This document shows positions 1-6,292 of a DNA stretch of 21,712 bases, piece by piece. The notes beneath the pieces are model-generated. The model made no database searches. It was not told where the DNA came from and saw only the letters and a list, made by a program, of their open reading frames with translations. A program made the translations under genes and the position numbers. The number at the start of each line of letters is the position of its first letter. Position 1 is the stretch's first letter. Source of the DNA: JBBIJH01 sp037446075 (GTDB lineage Bacteria; Bacteroidota; Ignavibacteria; UBA10030; JAHEZR01); the NCBI GenBank assembly GCA_037446075.1, contig JBBIJH010000028.1, positions 1-21,712 of the forward strand. The letters are read 5' to 3'.

Positions 1-32
1 AGCGCCTTAGCTAAACGCTGAACAATCTGTAG

Positions 33-659
33 AAGGAACTGCCCGCGGTCGTCATACCATTCATTGCAGTGTTGATTTGCCTTCGGACTCCAATCATCAG
101 TCTGATCTTTGAAAGGGGAGCGTTCGATTCCGAATCGACGGGGAGAACGTCGGCGGCACTCCTGTGGTATTCTGTTGGGCTTCTCGGGATTGCCATGGTG
201 AACACCGTTCCCCGCTTCTATCAAGCCCTGAAGATGAACAAAGCTTTGGTGCGAATTGGAGGAGTGGTGGTTATCGTCAATGTAGGGTTGCTTCTAGTTC
301 TGTCAAACATCGTTGGGTATCTCGGGATCGCGATCGCCACCTCTCTGTCCGCACTGCTGCATATGACAATCTTGCTTGTCCGGATTCGAGGCCATGTCAT
401 TGTCAACTTCACGGACCTTGGGCGAACACTCCTCAAGCTGCTCCTTGGGACGCTTGGTCTTGTGATCGTCGTGCTCTCTGTTCAACGCCTGTATGGCATC
501 GGCCAAACTGGCAAAGTTGAGATGCTGGCTCAGGTCATAAGTGCCAGCTTCGCAGGATCGATGGCGTATCTTGGACTATGTGCTCTCTTGAGGGTGAAGA
601 TCGTTTTTGAGTTTTTCCGAAGAGTAAGAGATCTGGTTCTTGCATCGGGGAACCGTTAG
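33..659 (+). CDS. murJ: Lipid II flippase MurJ (MviN), C-terminal part; 5' end disrupted or cut
   Basis: This is the C-terminal part of the MurJ/MviN flippase, an inner-membrane MOP-superfamily transporter that moves lipid II across the membrane for peptidoglycan synthesis. The family hallmark PIISLIFERGAFDSEST lies near the start, preceded by LPAVVIPF, and several hydrophobic helices follow (GLLGIAMV, GGVVVIVNVGLLLVL, LLLGTLGLVIVVLSV, AYLGLCALL). The usual protein is about 500 residues; only about 200 are in this frame. The frame is open from position 33, but TAG at 30-32 and TAA at 12-14 block it upstream. The other two frames also stop early (TGA 19-21, TAG 8-10), although frame 1 begins with a MurJ-like SALAKR. 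The GTG at 69 lies inside conserved sequence, so it is not a credible native start. The gene is therefore a pseudogene, carries a sequencing or assembly error, or is damaged at a contig edge. Family call is firm; integrity is uncertain. Confidence 0.75.
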   Translation, partial: KELPAVVIPFIAVLICLRTPIISLIFERGAFDSESTGRTSAALLWYSVGLLGIAMVNTVPRFYQALKMNKALVRIGGVVVIVNVGLLLVLSNIVGYLGIAIATSLSALLHMTILLVRIRGHVIVNFTDLGRTLLKLLLGTLGLVIVVLSVQRLYGIGQTGKVEMLAQVISASFAGSMAYLGLCALLRVKIVFEFFRRVRDLVLASGNR

Positions 660-682
660 ACTTTGTTGCCGTTCTGAAAGGA

Positions 683-711
683 TTGATTTTTGTTTGTTCA
701 TCAGTTATAAT
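683..711 (+). promoter_or_regulatory. Sigma-70-like promoter upstream of the glycosyltransferase gene
   Basis: A TTGATT -35 hexamer (683-688) and a perfect TATAAT -10 hexamer (706-711) are separated by 17 bp. Transcription would start near 718, giving a leader of only about 17 nt before the ATG at 735. That short leader agrees with the lack of a clear Shine-Dalgarno site for that gene. The match is by eye only. Confidence 0.5.
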
Positions 712-734
712 ACGCATCGAAACGAATCGTCTGA

Positions 735-1877
735 ATGGATGTAATGAAGATTGCCATCAATGCCACGATCGTTGATCCAGAGTCGAGTGGGCTCGGCATT
801 TACGCGTTAAATGTGACGCGGGAGTTGGCTCGTCTTCACTCGGAGCTTGTCGTTTATACGTCCACGCCGGAGCTTTTCCACCAGAATGGTATTGTCATTG
901 AAGTGGTGACAAGCAATGTTCGCGCAATGCGCGGTTTCAAAGGACATATCAGTCGAGTTCTCTGGTCACAGTTTACTCTCCCAAGCAGGCTGTCGGCGTG
1001 TGACGCCTCTGTTCTCTTGTCCCCGACACCGCTGGAGGGCGTGATGAGGTCTCCGATCCCACAGGTGCTGATCATCCATGACCTTTTGCCGCTTCGTTAC
1101 CCGGAAAGCTACAGGCGCCAAACGCATTACTTCCGGTATATCGTACCGATCCTTATCAAACACTCGCGGCGCGTCATCGCCGTCTCCAATGCAACGAAGG
1201 CTGACCTTATCAAATACTTCGGAGTCACCCCCGATTCTGTCAATGTTATCCCAAACGGCGTCGATGCTACTCGGTTCAGTCCAAACGCGGCTTGCTCGGG
1301 CCCCGCAGTCAGAGCTTCTGATGCACCGTATCTGCTTTACGTGGGTAATCTATTTCCTCACAAGAACCTAGAGCGGCTTTTGATGGCGTTTGCCGGTGTT
1401 TCTGCGCGAATCCCGCACGACCTCCTCATCGTTGGGTCAAAGGATCCGCGATACTATCCAGCGTTGCAGCAGAAAGTGGCGGCGTTGGGACTCGAGCACA
1501 GAGTGAAGTTCTTGGGTTACGTTTCCGGTGAAGACCTGCCGGGCCTGTACAGGCATGCAGACTGGTTTGTTCTTCCGTCTCTCTTTGAAGGTTTTGGCAT
1601 GACCGCTCTCGAAGCCATGGGATGCGGGACTCCGAGTTTGCTCTCAAAAACTCCGGCGCTCGAAGAAACGGCGGGGGATGCTGCGATCTATTTCGACCCT
1701 GCAAACGTCGCGGAGATGGCAGAGAAAATTTCCGCTGTGTGCCTTGATCAAGGTCTGCGAGATAGAATACGAGAAAAAGCGATAGCGCGAGTGAAGCATT
1801 TCAGTTGGAGCAGGACGGCGCGAGAAATCCTGAATGTGCTGGAAGTGGCTAGCAATTCAACATCCAAGACCGAATAG
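735..1877 (+). CDS. Family 4 glycosyltransferase (GT-B fold)
   Basis: A 380-residue cytoplasmic or membrane-associated glycosyltransferase of CAZy family GT4. It would move a sugar from a nucleotide-sugar donor to a lipid-linked or polysaccharide acceptor; neither substrate can be read from the sequence. The N-terminal Rossmann domain opens with MKIAINATIVD and a glycine-rich SSGLGIY. The C-terminal domain carries YVGNLFPHKNLERLL, a typical GT4 linker strand. The EX7E catalytic/donor motif is intact (E285 and E293, within FEGFGMTALE), followed by AMGCGTP and ALEETAGDAAIYFDP. ATG at 735 is used, but ATG at 744 would give the more typical N-terminus; neither has a strong ribosome site. The gene lies between murJ and a DUF2064-like gene, which fits envelope or surface polysaccharide work. 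Confidence 0.85.
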   Translation: MDVMKIAINATIVDPESSGLGIYALNVTRELARLHSELVVYTSTPELFHQNGIVIEVVTSNVRAMRGFKGHISRVLWSQFTLPSRLSACDASVLLSPTPLEGVMRSPIPQVLIIHDLLPLRYPESYRRQTHYFRYIVPILIKHSRRVIAVSNATKADLIKYFGVTPDSVNVIPNGVDATRFSPNAACSGPAVRASDAPYLLYVGNLFPHKNLERLLMAFAGVSARIPHDLLIVGSKDPRYYPALQQKVAALGLEHRVKFLGYVSGEDLPGLYRHADWFVLPSLFEGFGMTALEAMGCGTPSLLSKTPALEETAGDAAIYFDPANVAEMAEKISAVCLDQGLRDRIREKAIARVKHFSWSRTAREILNVLEVASNSTSKTE

Positions 1878-1903
1878 GAATCTTCGCGAGGGGGGTCTTT
1901 CTT

Positions 1904-2599
1904 ATGCAACGCGACAGAGCAATCCTTCTCTTCGATGATGTACACGAAATGGAACGACTCGCAGGTAAATTCGTCCCACAGCTTTCAGCGGGAGATTTTC
2001 GCGAGTTGTACAACGCATTTCTATCAGACTTTGTTTCGCAGTTGGTGAACTTCAGCAGTGTACAAACTTTCTTGTACACCGATAACTACATGGAGCAAAA
2101 TCGATGGTTCGCGGCTTTGGGTAAAAGGGGGGAGCTTCGTCTGATGCCTGACGATGAGGATAGCACACTTCAAATCCTGGATTCTCTCTTCACAGATGGC
2201 TATCGGCGGATCTTGATCCTCAGCTTTCTAAATCCCATCGCGCCGATGCGGGCAATCCAGACAGCTTTTCACCTGCTTCAGCTTGAGGACGAGGTCGTCG
2301 TTCTTGGCCCGACCCAAGAACACCAGTTGTATTTGCTCGGCTTCAAAAGTTTGCACGAGGACTTCATCAAAGAGTTTGACCCACGACTTGGACATGCTTA
2401 TGATGATGCTGTGAGGGCGCTCTGCAAACTCGACGTCTCCGCTCTCTCTGTAGAGGAATGGTACGATGTCCTATCGATTTCTGATCTTACACGTCTGCGA
2501 AACGACATTCTCAAGCAAGTCACCGAGAACCTACCTTACCCGCGTCGAACGAGAGAGTGGCTCATGCACCTGGAGCAGAAATACGAACTATCTACCTGA
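1904..2599 (+). CDS. DUF2064-like (GT-A superfamily) protein with degenerate motifs
   Basis: A 231-residue soluble protein that resembles the DUF2064 / TIGR04282 family of GT-A-fold proteins, related to MobA/CofC-type nucleotidyltransferases. The resemblance runs in order: an N-terminal AILLF strand, a LYNAFLSDFV helix, a WF-x-ALG segment, GYRRILILS, then EVVVLGPTQEHQLYLLGF, and a late EWYDVLSISDLTRL that matches the usual W-x-DVDT-x-DL end. The motifs expected to bind metal and nucleotide are altered. The usual SDSP after the central strand reads SFLNP, and the usual EDGGYY reads TQEHQLY. It may therefore be a pseudoenzyme or have a changed function. GAGGGGGG at 1888-1895 is a good ribosome site for the ATG at 1904. 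Its stop lies 7 nt before nadD, so the two are probably co-transcribed. Family call moderate, function unknown. Confidence 0.6.
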   Translation: MQRDRAILLFDDVHEMERLAGKFVPQLSAGDFRELYNAFLSDFVSQLVNFSSVQTFLYTDNYMEQNRWFAALGKRGELRLMPDDEDSTLQILDSLFTDGYRRILILSFLNPIAPMRAIQTAFHLLQLEDEVVVLGPTQEHQLYLLGFKSLHEDFIKEFDPRLGHAYDDAVRALCKLDVSALSVEEWYDVLSISDLTRLRNDILKQVTENLPYPRRTREWLMHLEQKYELST

Positions 2600-2606
2600 G
2601 GAGTGA

Positions 2607-3191
2607 ATGAAGGTCGGGGTATTCGGCGGGACATTTAACCCTCCGCACACAGGTCACCTTATCGTCGCGGAAACGGCGAGAGAGTCTCTTGGACTTGACA
2701 AAGTGCTTTTTATTCCTTGTTCCCTCCCGCCCCACAAAACCACCAAATCCTTGGTGGATGCAGATCGACGATTAGAAATTGTGAGTCTAGCAATTGGAGG
2801 GAATCCGTATTTCGAAGTATCCGACATCGAACTCCAGAGGGGCGGGAAATCGTACACAGTCGATACACTCCGCGCTCTCACAGCATTGTATCCTCGTGCG
2901 CTACTTTATCTCCTGTTGGGCATCGATAACCTCATCGAGCTTCATACGTGGCGGGAGCCGGAGGAGATCTTCTCGCTGGCCGAAGTCATTGCCATCAATC
3001 GGCCAGGGTTTGATCCATCGAGTGTGAGAAAGGAGTACCTGCGCAGGGTTACATTCCTGCGGTCCCCGAACATCGATATTTCTTCAAGCGAAATACGCAG
3101 GAAAGCAAAAGCCGGGAAATCGATTAAGTACCTTGTCCCGTCGGTAGTCGAGGCTTATATTCTCAAGCACGGGGCCTATAGGAGTGACTGA
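2607..3191 (+). CDS. nadD: Nicotinate-nucleotide adenylyltransferase
   Basis: NadD joins nicotinate mononucleotide and ATP to form deamido-NAD+ and pyrophosphate in NAD biosynthesis, in the cytoplasm. The 194-residue length is normal. The nucleotidyltransferase signature GGTFNPPHTGH sits at residues 7-17 with the HxGH-type H14/H17 pair. The mid-protein segments FIPCSLPPHK, LRALTALYP and GIDNLIELHTWREPEEI are typical of NadD. The second nucleotide-binding motif ISSSEIRRKAKAGKSIKYLVP is intact near the C-terminus. ATG at 2607 is preceded by GAGGAG, which overlaps the stop of the upstream gene at 2597-2599, so translation is probably coupled. Nothing unusual is seen. Confidence 0.95.
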   Translation: MKVGVFGGTFNPPHTGHLIVAETARESLGLDKVLFIPCSLPPHKTTKSLVDADRRLEIVSLAIGGNPYFEVSDIELQRGGKSYTVDTLRALTALYPRALLYLLLGIDNLIELHTWREPEEIFSLAEVIAINRPGFDPSSVRKEYLRRVTFLRSPNIDISSSEIRRKAKAGKSIKYLVPSVVEAYILKHGAYRSD

Positions 3192-3238
3192 GAGTCGTCA
3201 AGTATCTAAGCCGCTGCTTGATAAAAGGAAATCTCAAT

Positions 3239-3322
3239 GCGACGAAGGCACGAAGATCCCAAGAGAGCGTTGAACATCGGCAGCTATCTGAATTGACCTT
3301 TATGCCCTGGTGCCCTTGTAGC
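3239..3322. repeat. Imperfect inverted repeat, remnant of a palindromic intergenic element
   Basis: The left arm at 3239-3256 (GCGACGAAGGCACGAAGA) and the right arm at 3305-3322 (CCCTGGTGCCCTTGTAGC) pair in 12 of 18 positions, enclosing about 48 nt. Arms of the type ACGAAGGCACGAAGA are familiar from environmental bacterial genomes as intergenic palindromes. This copy looks decayed. The rest of the 3192-3398 gap holds no gene I can support. Confidence 0.35.
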
Positions 3323-3398
3323 GAAGAGATGGGCTTTTTCGAGGATATACGAGACAAAAGGGACCACACTGAGTCAAAGAAAGGGAAGGGACGTGCGC

Positions 3399-3611
3399 AT
3401 GAAGCTCCAGAATCCATCACCAAAACTTCCAGTTCTGATAATCCTCCTTTTGATCCTGATGGCAGGCGGCATTCTCGTCGGAGTCTCTTGTTCCGAAGAT
3501 TCCATCTCCTATGAGGGATGTGGCCCTAGACCCTATACATGGGACGAAAAGATTGCTAGGTGCAAGAATGCTGAGGGACAGGTCGTTGAGAGTCGGTGTT
3601 GCGGAAGATGA
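3399..3611 (+). CDS. Small cysteine-rich exported protein, unknown function
   Basis: A predicted protein of 70 residues that I do not recognise. It begins with MKLQNPSPK and a hydrophobic stretch (LPVLIILLLILMAGGILVGV) that could be a signal peptide, a lipoprotein signal or a membrane anchor. The SC after it is a poor lipobox, since VGVSC lacks the usual small residue pattern LAGC. The mature part has five cysteines (SC, GC, RC and CC), suggesting disulfides or metal binding outside the cytoplasm. ATG at 3399 has AGGGAAGGGA at 3382-3391 as a ribosome site; an in-frame GTG at 3393 is too close to it. It stands alone between nadD and a convergent hairpin. Coding support rests on the ribosome site and the signal-like N-terminus only. 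Confidence 0.5.
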   Translation: MKLQNPSPKLPVLIILLLILMAGGILVGVSCSEDSISYEGCGPRPYTWDEKIARCKNAEGQVVESRCCGR

Positions 3612-3736
3612 ACAGGCCCTCGTGCTTGGCTGAGTGCGATCGCACTTCTTATGCGGCCTCCGTCTAGGTTCCCCCCATTCACACTGCTGGAAGCTAGTAG
3701 CACGTTCAATGCGATGAAGATGAACGTAGAGACAGC

Positions 3737-3791
3737 AAGCCCCGAAGCTGTGGGATAGCCTCGCTGTAACATTTCCCACACCCCGGGGCTT
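3737..3791. terminator. Two-tier hairpin between convergent genes
   Basis: Outer arms AAGCCCCG (3737-3744) and CGGGGCTT (3784-3791) pair perfectly over 8 bp. Inner arms TGTGGGA (3749-3755) and TCCCACA (3774-3780) pair over 7 bp. It lies between the plus-strand small gene (ends 3611) and the minus-strand gene (ends 3845), so it could stop transcription from both sides. The T-run is short on the plus strand (three Ts) and absent on the minus strand, so efficiency is uncertain. Confidence 0.5.
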
Positions 3792-3844
3792 TCTGGCTAC
3801 TAGCCTCAACACCCACCGCGAGACGTCAGACGTGGCGAACCTTC

Positions 3845-4615
3845 TTACTTTATCTGGTACTTGGTCACGCGCGCGACGTAGTCCGAATGAGCACCCGGAA
3901 CTGTCACGTCACGGAAGGCGGCAGCGATGGCATCACGCTCCTCTTGGCTGCGCTTGTCGCCTAGCGCACGGAATGCGGCATTGACCTTGTCGATGGCCTC
4001 GGCGTTTGGCAGAAGTGTCACGCTCCATCTCCATCCGCCGTTCATCGTATGGTAGTCCTCGACCTGAAGCTCGTAGTGTGAGATGGTTCCATTTCCGACC
4101 AACTCGTCGAGGGTGGGCTTCGTGTATTTGTCGAAGAGTTCGCGCCATTCCCGGCCCTTGCCTGGCTGGACCTGAGTGGCATTCACCTCAAGGTATGCAG
4201 GACCTGAGGCGCCACCCTTTGTACGATAGACGAGTGAACGGTAGATATAATCTCGATGCCTCGCGCCTGTCAGTGCTGGACTCGGAGGCAGCTTCAATAG
4301 TTCTATCAACGTGCGCTCGATACCAGCGATGTTGCTTGACTGCCACCAGGCCCCATGCGTGTACCCCTCTTCCGTGTGGACAATCGTCTCGAATCTTCCC
4401 CAGCTGACAAGCGTCCCGTCCTTGAAGAGCCGCTCGAGAACCGGCTGGGTCTTTTCAACCCAAGTTCCAAATTCGGCCCATTGCGCGCGTGGGATTGCCC
4501 ATAAAGCAACAAAGGTATAAACGGGAGCTTCTTGCTGCTGCGCGACCACCGTCACTGGTTCAAGAAGTCCCAGACATAAGACTAGGAACGCGACTACAAG
4601 ACTTGATTGTCGCAT
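3845..4615 (-). CDS. Secreted protein with an internal domain duplication, unknown function
   Basis: A 256-residue protein with a clear Sec signal peptide (MRQSSLVVAFLVLCLGLL, likely cut after TVVAQ). The mature part is two related halves. Half 1 (about residues 33-110) reads YTFVALWAIP, then PVLERLFKDGTLVSWG, then HTEEGYTHGAWW. Half 2 (about 142-225) reads YLEVNATQVQP, then PTLDELVGNGTISHYE, then HTMNGGWRWSV. Each half has a Trp-rich beta/alpha pattern, so a pair of ferredoxin-like (dimeric alpha-beta barrel) domains fused in one chain is a reasonable inference. No catalytic motif is apparent. AGGAGG sits 8 nt before the ATG. It is monocistronic, and the 3737-3791 hairpin lies just beyond its stop. 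Function not assigned. Confidence 0.8.
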   Translation of the reverse strand: MRQSSLVVAFLVLCLGLLEPVTVVAQQQEAPVYTFVALWAIPRAQWAEFGTWVEKTQPVLERLFKDGTLVSWGRFETIVHTEEGYTHGAWWQSSNIAGIERTLIELLKLPPSPALTGARHRDYIYRSLVYRTKGGASGPAYLEVNATQVQPGKGREWRELFDKYTKPTLDELVGNGTISHYELQVEDYHTMNGGWRWSVTLLPNAEAIDKVNAAFRALGDKRSQEERDAIAAAFRDVTVPGAHSDYVARVTKYQIK

Positions 4616-5017
4616 AGCGTTTTCCTCCTGCTCTAAGGTGATAGATTGGGGGTTAGGCTTGCTTCACTTTGAGAAAATCATTAGTGAGCTGTTCGGATAG
4701 GGCTACTACGAGTTTTGGGGAAGCCAATTTAGATCTACCTTTCTCTTTTCATCACTGCCTCTCATCCGACTGCCAGGTTTCCTAGATAATCATTTCCCCT
4801 AGCAGGTTTGGTTCGGATGAAGGTGACCGTCCAAGCAGTGACCTCTGTGTAAGGAAGTTCCGAAGCGACACTCCCCGCTGCCAATCAGAGGAATGAGATC
4901 GTAGCAGGACCAAACAGTTTTGGACATGTCATCAGTGTTTCTTCCTCGTGTGTAAGTAGGCCAATTTCGATATAATCGGGCCTCAGCTGCTGGAGAGACA
5001 TTGCTGTCCCTAGGCCC
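4616..5017. other. Intergenic stretch without a recognised gene
   Basis: About 400 bases lie between two minus-strand genes. I see no credible coding frame, RNA gene or repeat. It must contain the promoter of the duplicated-domain secreted protein, reading leftward, and the end of the cupin transcript, but neither a convincing promoter pair nor a hairpin with a T-run could be picked out. Confidence 0.5.
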
Positions 5018-5413
5018 CTATTTTGTTCCTTTCTTCATTGGAGCCTTCAGCTCGACGATGAGCACTCGGATTTCAGTCGAACCCACGTTCTCTGGAGAGT
5101 GTATTTCCACATCAGCCCATGACGCTTCACCGGTCTTAAGGTCTGCCTCATTCGTCTTGCCATCAGGGGTAGTGAATTTTGCCTTACCTCCCTGGAGAAC
5201 GTACGTAACATTTGCAGGATGAGAGTGTTTTGGCACCTTCTCTCCCGGTGCAACCCTCGCCTCCAAGACGCGTACCCGATCATTTTCGAGCAGCAATTTG
5301 TAGTTCTTCACTGCCACCTTCAAAGGATCCTGAGCCACCGCTTTCGTGGAGGTAAGAAGCGACAGAAAGCTTACTAACAAGAAGTACCCACAAACAGATC
5401 TGGGGACCTTCAT
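5018..5413 (-). CDS. Secreted small cupin-domain protein
   Basis: A 131-residue protein with a Sec signal peptide (hydrophobic FLLVSFLSLLTS, predicted cut after KAVAQ) followed by a single conserved beta-barrel (cupin 2) domain. The first cupin motif is visible as APGEKVPKHSHPANVTYVLQG, with the His-x-His pair but without the usual Glu. The second is reduced to IHSPENVG with one His. Metal binding is therefore possible but incomplete, and an enzymatic role is not proved. It would act in the periplasm or outside the cell. AGGAGG stands 7 nt before the ATG. A leader of about 270 nt with strong hairpins and a TTGACA promoter lies upstream, so control at the RNA level is plausible. Confidence 0.8.
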   Translation of the reverse strand: MKVPRSVCGYFLLVSFLSLLTSTKAVAQDPLKVAVKNYKLLLENDRVRVLEARVAPGEKVPKHSHPANVTYVLQGGKAKFTTPDGKTNEADLKTGEASWADVEIHSPENVGSTEIRVLIVELKAPMKKGTK

Positions 5414-5539
5414 TGGAAATCCTCCTATCTTTGTTTTTGTTTATTGAACTTTTAATAGGACTGATTGGATATTCGCGCTGTGCTTCCGGACAAGAAGAGA
5501 TCTCTTCGCCCTATAGAATCGGTCTCCGATTTGGTAGGA

Positions 5540-5687
5540 TTAAGAAACCCTGTTGATGTCTGGCCGGCGGTCTCCTGACCCGCGCGGCAACAACCACCAG
5601 GGTTTTCGTGGGGACTAACGCTGGTGGAGGCCCGGCATGCAAGCGGAAGGCAAGGGTCTTGCGCCCTTGCCCGTGGCTGATAGCGCG
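5540..5687 (-). promoter_or_regulatory. Candidate structured 5' leader RNA of the cupin gene
   Basis: On the minus strand, between a predicted start near 5687 and the cupin ATG at 5413, several strong pairings are visible. GGCAAGGG/CCCTTGCC (5649-5656 with 5664-5671) forms an 8-bp hairpin. CCACCAG/CTGGTGG (5594-5600 with 5621-5627) forms a 7-bp hairpin. GGTC/GACC around a four-base loop lies at 5569-5580, and GCCGG/CCGGC (5563-5567 with 5632-5636) could close a multibranch junction. AAACCCTG/CAGGGTTT (5545-5552 with 5598-5605) pairs over 8 bp and shares bases with the CCACCAG stem, so the two are mutually exclusive, as in a switch. The segment TCAGGAGACCGCCGGCC recalls the 3' end of cobalamin riboswitches, but the conserved 5' core of that class is absent. 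No known family assigned. Confidence 0.4.
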
Positions 5688-5693
5688 TTATCA

Positions 5694-5722
5694 AGATTAA
5701 GAAAGCATGTCTTCAATGTCAA
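5694..5722 (-). promoter_or_regulatory. Minus-strand promoter for the leader and cupin gene
   Basis: Read on the minus strand, a perfect TTGACA -35 (5722-5717) is followed after exactly 17 bp by TAATCT (5699-5694), a weak -10. An imperfect palindrome, GATAACGCGCTATC (5692-5679), covers the expected start site and could be an operator. Confidence 0.45.
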
Positions 5723-6042
5723 GGAAAAAAATGCATGAGTTTGCTTGTGGCAACAGAGAGACTCTCGGCTCAGGTCGATCGGAGAGCGTGGTCGACCGAG
5801 ACACAGAGTTGCGATTCCCGCACTGTGGTGATTAAGCATCGGGCTGTTGACCGTCCTCGTCTGAGAATTCAACGATTCGCCAGTGGTAGGGAAAGCCCTG
5901 CAACCTCTTTATACTTCAATAGAGGCATTGGGGAGACTTGAAGGGACAGCAGCCGTGCCGAAGTTTTAGGTGTCGCAAGTCAGTGGCCTCAGTGATGGGA
6001 GTCTCATCGTATCGTAGCTCTGTTGAGCATCCGAGGATGACA
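5723..6042. other. Intergenic stretch without a recognised gene
   Basis: About 320 bases lie between the divergent minus-strand cupin promoter and the upstream region of tRNA-Arg. Small open frames here lack ribosome sites and recognisable protein features. I see no convincing gene, repeat or hairpin with a T-run. Confidence 0.5.
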
Positions 6043-6144
6043 TTGGACAATTCGACATAATGGGTTTGTTTGTTCCTGTGAAAACATTTCTTGGACAAGT
6101 CGAACTGATGTTGCTTTTCCTTCTGAACTTTTTTACATTGGACA
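6043..6144 (+). repeat. Three regularly spaced TTGGACA boxes upstream of tRNA-Arg/proS
   Basis: TTGGACA occurs at 6043-6049, 6091-6097 and 6138-6144, with start-to-start spacing of 48 and 47 bp. The first two copies share a longer match (TTGGACAAnTCGAnnTnATG). The third overlaps the predicted -10 hexamer. They could be a regulator's binding sites or remnants of a duplication; chance cannot be excluded. Confidence 0.3.
6111..6139 (+). promoter_or_regulatory. Candidate promoter of the tRNA-Arg/proS/dnaE/trxA unit
   Basis: TTGCTT (6111-6116) and TACATT (6134-6139) are separated by 17 bp. A start near 6146 would place the tRNA about 50 nt downstream. Both hexamers are partial matches to the sigma-70 consensus. 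Confidence 0.35.
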
Positions 6145-6196
6145 TGCCTCCGACTATCCAACGTGGAAGAACCTTAGTGACTCTGTCAGAACGCTT

Positions 6197-6271
6197 GCCC
6201 CCGTAGCTCAGGATGGATAGAGCAGCGGTTTCCTAAACCGTTGGTCGGCAGTTCGAATCTGCCCGGGGGTA
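6197..6271 (+). tRNA. tRNA-Arg, anticodon CCT
   Basis: The full cloverleaf can be folded by hand. The 7-bp acceptor stem is GCCCCCG (6197-6203) with CGGGGGT (6264-6270), including a G-U first pair. The D stem is GCTC/GAGC, the anticodon stem GCGGT/ACCGT, and the anticodon loop TTCCTAA has CCT at 6232-6234. The T arm is GGCAG-TTCGAAT-CTGCC, and the discriminator base is A at 6271. CCA is not encoded. It decodes AGG. It lies 21 nt before proS and is probably cut from the same transcript. Confidence 0.95.
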
Positions 6272-6292
6272 CTGATTTCCTATCAGGAGAGA

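Noticed and set aside
4965..4990. TATAAT near 4972 as a plus-strand promoter
   Set aside because: No acceptable -35 at 16-18 bp spacing and no plus-strand gene downstream; the next genes are on the minus strand.
5560..5640. SAM-type riboswitch on the plus strand
   Set aside because: CGGCAACAACC and GGTGGAGG recall SAM-I parts, but they come in the wrong order and no plus-strand gene follows closely.
5540..5690. Cobalamin riboswitch on the minus strand
   Set aside because: The 3' motif TCAGGAGACC-GCCGGCC fits, but the conserved 5' core (GGGAA, the GGUG-AUCC stem and CCCGCAACUGU) is missing, so the class cannot be claimed.
5735..6161. Small open frames on both strands as genes
   Set aside because: No ribosome site, no recognisable domain or signal sequence, and biased residue composition typical of chance frames.
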